Shown here in pieces: positions 5,617 to 7,943 of a DNA stretch of 7,943 nucleotides (the stretch's first letter is position 1; each line of letters opens with the position of its first letter). The translations under genes and the position numbers were made by a program. This DNA comes from Thermoplasmata archaeon (GTDB taxonomy: Archaea > Thermoplasmatota > Thermoplasmata > UBA10834). The stretch lies in assembly GCA_022865445.1 (NCBI GenBank), contig JALHSX010000116.1, forward strand, positions 1 through 7,943, read 5' to 3'. The notes beneath the pieces were generated by a model. The model had not been told where the DNA came from, did no database searches, and worked only from the letters and a program-made list of their open reading frames with translations.

Positions 5617-6784
5617 GATCCTCACCTTGGAACTTGACCTTGAGCCAGCCATCCTCCATATCGGCTCCGAGCACTTGCTTGTTTGCCATCGAGTGTGGGA
5701 GCGTGATGGACTTCTTGAACGCGCCTAACTGCACCGTCAAATCGTCTTTGCGTGTATATAGTTCTAGTTTCTGATCCATCGGGAAGGGCAACTTGATCGC
5801 GAGGACGCTCTTGTCATCCTCGTCATACATCTTCATCGGGGATTCCGTCGAGTAGATCTTCGTCGGGTCATCCTTGCCGAACAGTTCGTCCCCGAGTCCT
5901 TCGAGAGCCTTGATCCCGAGGACCTCCCGAGGCATCATCCTGGCGCTGATCGTCTTGAGCGGGGAGAACGCCTCGTCGATCACCTTGAGGTACTTCCTCT
6001 GTTCCTCGAGCTTGGCGTCGAAGTAGTCACCACCGAGCTCGTCAGGGACTATCCGGTTGATGACGATGCTCTCGACGGTGTATCCGTACAGACAGAGGTA
6101 TGTGTAGGCCCTCTGGGTCTCGGATATCACCATCCTCTCGGGGTTGACCACAAGCCTGATCGATGTTATCTCTGGATCGGTCAGAAGATCGCGGACATAG
6201 CCGAGCCTCTCCCTGAGGTTCTCGAGGTCCTCAAGGAATCTATCCGATGGCAGAGGCGTGGAGATTATCTTGCCCACGGTCAGGCGAGCGATCTTGATCA
6301 CATTTCGGACCATGTGGAAGAGCCTGTCGAAGTACCAGTTGGCGGTCTCGGGGAACGCCAGGAGACGCAGAGTATCAGCCGTCGGGGCCGTGTCCATGAT
6401 CACGGTGTCGTACTGCTTGCCCTTGTGGAACTCCTCCACATAGAAGAGCGCGGACATCAACTCCATGCCAGGGAACACAGCCATCTCCTTCGCGGTGACC
6501 GCGTCCATTCCCTGCGAGGCCAGGAAGTCCGACAGGTAGCTCTGGATCTCCTTCCATCGGTTCTCGAGTTCGTACTGTATGTCGACCTCGATGCCGTCCA
6601 AGTTCTTCGCGATCTTCGCGATTCTGCCAGAAAGCTGTAACTCGAGGGCGTCGGAGAGGCTGTGAGCCGCATCAGTGCTTATGATGACAGTCTTGTGTCC
6701 GAGCGCGGCTGCCCTGAGAGCAGTCGCTGCAGCGACTGAGGTCTTGCCGACCCCGCCCTTCCCTGTGTAGATTATGATTCTCAT
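5555..6784 (-). CDS. ArsA/Get3-family ATPase with C-terminal HSP20-like domain
   Basis: The 409-residue protein begins with the deviant Walker A of the SIMIBI ATPases (GKGGVGKTS, 8-16), followed by switch I DAAHSLSDAL (38-47) and switch II DTAPTADTLRLL (131-142). An adenine-binding segment near 214-247 (VVNPERMVISETQRAY, then VINRIVP) completes the nucleotide site. Residues about 327-385 form an ArsA-type HSP20/alpha-crystallin-like domain (LAIKLPFP at 328-335 through WLKVKF at 380-385). A basic tail (386-409, rich in Lys/Arg) follows. The family includes tail-anchored-protein targeting factors. The only cysteine is C231, so both the CxxC zinc site of canonical Get3 and the arsenite-binding cysteines of ArsA are absent. 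A chaperone or targeting role resembling the HSP20-fused Get3d group is more likely than arsenic resistance. The tail overlaps the next gene by 62 bases. No clear ribosome binding site precedes the ATG. Confidence 0.9.
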   Translation of the reverse strand: MRIIIYTGKGGVGKTSVAAATALRAAALGHKTVIISTDAAHSLSDALELQLSGRIAKIAKNLDGIEVDIQYELENRWKEIQSYLSDFLASQGMDAVTAKEMAVFPGMELMSALFYVEEFHKGKQYDTVIMDTAPTADTLRLLAFPETANWYFDRLFHMVRNVIKIARLTVGKIISTPLPSDRFLEDLENLRERLGYVRDLLTDPEITSIRLVVNPERMVISETQRAYTYLCLYGYTVESIVINRIVPDELGGDYFDAKLEEQRKYLKVIDEAFSPLKTISARMMPREVLGIKALEGLGDELFGKDDPTKIYSTESPMKMYDEDDKSVLAIKLPFPMDQKLELYTRKDDLTVQLGAFKKSITLPHSMANKQVLGADMEDGWLKVKFQGEDHGKRKDRKKRRGRKETGKAR

Positions 6785-6842
6785 GAGCGTGCACTTCGAT
6801 GGCGGGGGAATCTGCTCCGGTCCAATAACGGTATCGCAAGAA

Positions 6843-6950
6843 TGGTGTCGGGGACGGGGTTCGAACCCGTGACCTCCGGATGTCCTAGGAGCATCTGGTC
6901 AAGACATCTCCCTATGAGTCCGACGCTCCACCAGGCTGAGCCACCCCGAC
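6843..6950 (-). tRNA. tRNA-Met (CAT), intron-containing, CCA encoded
   Basis: The minus strand folds into a complete cloverleaf. The acceptor stem is GTCGGGG/CCCCGAC (6944-6950 with 6847-6853). The D stem is GCTC/GAGC (6938-6941 with 6925-6928), with a nine-base loop holding GG. The anticodon stem is TCGGA/TCCGG (6919-6923 with 6876-6880), including one T-G pair. The T arm is ACGGG-TTCGAAC-CCCGT (6854-6870). The anticodon CAT is at 6914-6916 in a CTCATAA loop. A 31-base intron splits the loop after position 37. The discriminator A (6846) is followed by a genomic CCA (6843-6845). A G1-C72 pair and lack of the GGG/CCC anticodon stem argue against initiator tRNA, so elongator Met is preferred; Ile2 with a modified C34 is a less likely alternative. 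It lies 33 bases after the S3Ae stop with no TATA at the right distance, so it may be processed from that transcript. Confidence 0.93.
6882..6912 (-). other. 31-base tRNA intron with a relaxed bulge-helix-bulge
   Basis: The intron runs from GGG to GAC between A37 and A38. The proposed fold is: intron GGAG pairs with CTCC as inner helix; U36-A37-G1 and A30-C31-A38 are the three-base bulges; the central helix pairs exon bases 32-35 (CUCA) with intron bases 26-29 (UAGG), with three pairs (one G-U) and one C-A mismatch. Removing these 31 bases restores a normal seven-base anticodon loop and a 77-base tRNA including CCA. Confidence 0.85.
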
Positions 6951-6966
6951 ATTGATGATCTAAACT

Positions 6967-6980
6967 GGCGCATTGACGCC
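6967..6980. repeat. Short hairpin between S3Ae and the tRNA
   Basis: GGCG at 6967-6970 pairs with CGCC at 6977-6980 around a six-base loop, in the 33-base gap between the S3Ae stop and the tRNA 5' end. It could assist RNA processing or weak termination. The stem is only four pairs. Confidence 0.25.
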
Positions 6981-6983
6981 GCT

Positions 6984-7745
6984 TTATTCCTTGCCCTCTT
7001 CGACTGCAGGCGCGGGCTGGACTTCGGGGGCTGGGGCAGTGGGAGCCTCGGCAGGCATCTCCGGCGCAGGCGCTGGGATCTCTCCCTCAGGCGCCTCCGG
7101 CGCTTCGGGTTCCCGAGGTGCCATTATGGGCGCCTCACCAGGCTCAGGCATCTTCCCGGCCCTAACGACCTCGCTCCTGCGTATCTCGATCCTCTTGATT
7201 GGGACAATAATCTTCGACGCGTCCGATATCCTCTTGGACAACTCACCCATGATGAGCATCCGGACGAACTCGCCGATCGTGACCTCAGCTGCGGCCTTCT
7301 TCGCCTCTTCATGCATGATGTGCCTGACGGCCGTTTCCTGGGACGCCTGTATCCTCTGCTCGGACACCGCCATAGGCTTCACGCGGATCTCCCACGCATC
7401 CTTGGTCGTGACATCGACTACCATGTCCGTCTTGGTCCTCTTCCTTCGGGTGAGCCTGCGGACATAGTCGCTCGTCAGGTCGTGCCCTATGAACATCGTG
7501 TGCGCGTCAAAACCTCTGACGTCGGTCACTCTGAACTTGATCTTGATGTGCATCTTCGAGAAATCGCCCGTGAGGTCCTGCACAGTAGCCTCGGTGATCC
7601 TGCCCATGACTCCTTCAGCGGAGTCCGAAGGGGTCTCGCCGAGCTGCATCTTGCTGAACATGTCGGGGGCGTATATCTTGTACCACTCCTTCGCCCTCCA
7701 CTTGTCCTTGACTTTCTTGGCAGCAGCTCTTGGTTTCGCTGGCAA
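6984..7745 (-). CDS. rps3ae: 30S ribosomal protein S3Ae (eS1), TTG start
   Basis: The core (about 10-198) is a clear archaeal S3Ae/eS1 protein of the small subunit, located near the mRNA exit site. Diagnostic stretches are DKWRAKEWYKIYAPDMF (14-30), GRITEATVQDLTGDFSKMHIK (48-68), MFIGHDLTSDYVRRLTRRKR (84-103) and TTKDAWEIRVKP (113-124). The start is TTG at 7743-7745, supported by AGAGGT six to seven bases upstream; the first ATG (residue 29) would remove conserved sequence. A promoter TATA lies about 55 bases before it. Archaeal S3Ae is usually near 195-225 residues; here 253, the excess being a tail from about 199 rich in Pro, Ala and Glu with no fold expected. It is followed at 33 bases by tRNA-Met on the same strand and preceded by an unrelated transporter gene. 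Confidence 0.96.
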   Translation of the reverse strand: MPAKPRAAAKKVKDKWRAKEWYKIYAPDMFSKMQLGETPSDSAEGVMGRITEATVQDLTGDFSKMHIKIKFRVTDVRGFDAHTMFIGHDLTSDYVRRLTRRKRTKTDMVVDVTTKDAWEIRVKPMAVSEQRIQASQETAVRHIMHEEAKKAAAEVTIGEFVRMLIMGELSKRISDASKIIVPIKRIEIRRSEVVRAGKMPEPGEAPIMAPREPEAPEAPEGEIPAPAPEMPAEAPTAPAPEVQPAPAVEEGKE

Positions 7746-7786
7746 CTAAATACCTCTGCTTGATTCTGAATCTAGCAGGCTCGATA

Positions 7787-7798
7787 ACGGAATTCCGT
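7787..7798. repeat. Perfect 12-bp palindrome next to the S3Ae TATA box
   Basis: ACGGAATTCCGT is a perfect palindrome. It touches the downstream edge of the S3Ae TATA element, so a bound protein or dimer there would be placed to block or guide transcription. No known regulator recognition sequence is assigned. Confidence 0.5.
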
Positions 7799-7809
7799 AT
7801 TAAAAGGTT
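7798..7809 (-). promoter_or_regulatory. BRE/TATA promoter of the S3Ae gene
   Basis: The minus strand reads AACC then TTTTAATA (TATA at 7798-7805, BRE-like 7806-7809). Transcription should begin near 7773-7779, giving a leader of about 30 bases that carries the AGAGGT ribosome binding site before the TTG. Confidence 0.6.
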
Positions 7810-7827
7810 GCTGTGGATAAACCCGGA

Positions 7828-7841
7828 CGAGCACGTGCTCG
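7828..7841. repeat. Perfect 14-bp palindrome after the transporter gene
   Basis: CGAGCACGTGCTCG is a perfect palindrome 26 bases beyond the end of the transporter gene. As RNA it can form a five-pair stem with an ACGT loop, followed on the minus strand by GGGTTTATCC, so it may be a terminator for the transporter operon. As DNA it could be an operator; its centre is 42 bp from the centre of the palindrome at 7787-7798. Confidence 0.45.
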
Positions 7842-7867
7842 CAAAGGCCATGCCAGCAACGCAGAAT

Positions 7868-7942
7868 TCATCTCCGCCTCAGCTTCGGGTTCAGCACCTC
7901 GTCCATGGCGTATCCGACGAACGTGAATCCTAGGACGATGAA
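7868..7942 (-). CDS. C-terminal end of a DppC/OppC-like ABC transporter permease
   Basis: Only the last 24 residues and the TGA are in the window; the gene enters from the right edge. They read FIVLGFTFVGYAMDEVLNPK then LRRR. A last membrane segment ending in GY/GD, then an acidic helix and a DP/NP-K/R-L-R ending, is the usual C-terminus of peptide/nickel-type permeases of the binding-protein-dependent ABC family (compare GDxLRDxLDPRLR). This would be a membrane subunit importing peptides or a similar solute. It is not related in function to S3Ae. The short length limits certainty, and the substrate cannot be inferred. Confidence 0.65.
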   Translation of the reverse strand, partial: FIVLGFTFVGYAMDEVLNPKLRRR

Positions 7943-7943
7943 T

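Noticed and set aside
5555..5652. Frameshift at the end of the ATPase gene
   Set aside because: The HSP20 domain is complete before the overlap and the downstream gene has its own ribosome binding site and a different kind of sequence, so two overlapping genes explain it better.
5555..6784. Arsenite-efflux ATPase (arsenic resistance)
   Set aside because: No arsenite-binding cysteines, a single ATPase domain and no arsB or arsR neighbour; the HSP20 domain points to a Get3-like chaperone role.
6843..6950. tRNA pseudogene because of the oversized anticodon region
   Set aside because: All stems pair and the extra 31 bases sit exactly at the 37/38 intron site with a near bulge-helix-bulge fold.
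7311..7763. 150-codon plus-strand frame opposite S3Ae
   Set aside because: Shadow of a conserved ribosomal protein gene.
1..7943. CRISPR array, insertion sequence or phage genes
   Set aside because: No regularly spaced repeats, no transposase or integrase signatures and no terminal inverted repeats with target duplications were seen.

Overview
The window looks like archaeal chromosome, most likely from the Thermoplasmatota (Methanomassiliicoccales or Thermoplasmata relatives). The evidence is an archaeal/eukaryal-type ribosomal protein S3Ae, a tRNA-Met gene interrupted by a short intron after position 37, TATA/BRE-like promoter elements close to several starts, and an AMMECR1 protein, an HTH_45-type winged helix, V4R and roadblock proteins and a tungsten aldehyde oxidoreductase. 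The phylum placement is inferred from remembered S3Ae sequence similarity; the domain Archaea is well supported.

Layout from left to right. (1) 1-299 minus: 5' part of an AMMECR1 protein that runs off the left edge. (2) 355-1897 minus: a two-gene unit, an unrecognised six-to-seven-segment membrane protein followed by a small winged-helix regulator. This DNA is visibly more AT-rich than the rest. (3) 1898-2096: a divergent intergenic region with a clear TATA element for the rightward genes. (4) 2097-2856 plus: a Cys-rich V4R-domain protein and a roadblock/LC7 protein, one base apart. (5) 2857-2911: a convergent junction. (6) 2912-5192 minus: a four-cluster ferredoxin followed directly by an aldehyde:ferredoxin oxidoreductase of the two-subunit (WOR5/WorLS-like) kind. 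(7) 5284-6784 minus: an ArsA/Get3-type ATPase with a C-terminal HSP20-like domain, overlapped at its 3' end by a small helical protein. (8) 6843-6950 minus: intron-containing tRNA-Met(CAT) with encoded CCA. (9) 6984-7745 minus: S3Ae, starting at TTG and carrying a long Pro/Ala/Glu tail. (10) 7868-7942 minus: last 24 codons of a DppC-like ABC transporter permease.

How the genes may work together. The oxidoreductase and ferredoxin should form one enzyme that oxidises aldehydes with a tungstopterin and passes electrons through five [4Fe-4S] clusters. V4R and roadblock form a likely ligand- or redox-sensing signalling pair with no GTPase in view. The membrane protein and winged helix are probably co-transcribed, function unknown. 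The ATPase and helical protein look translationally linked and may be a membrane-protein targeting or chaperone pair. No CRISPR array, insertion sequence or phage gene is visible. The least explained parts are the AT-rich membrane-protein/regulator unit, the V4R-roadblock pair, the ATPase/helical-protein overlap, and two perfect palindromes 42 bp apart upstream of S3Ae.
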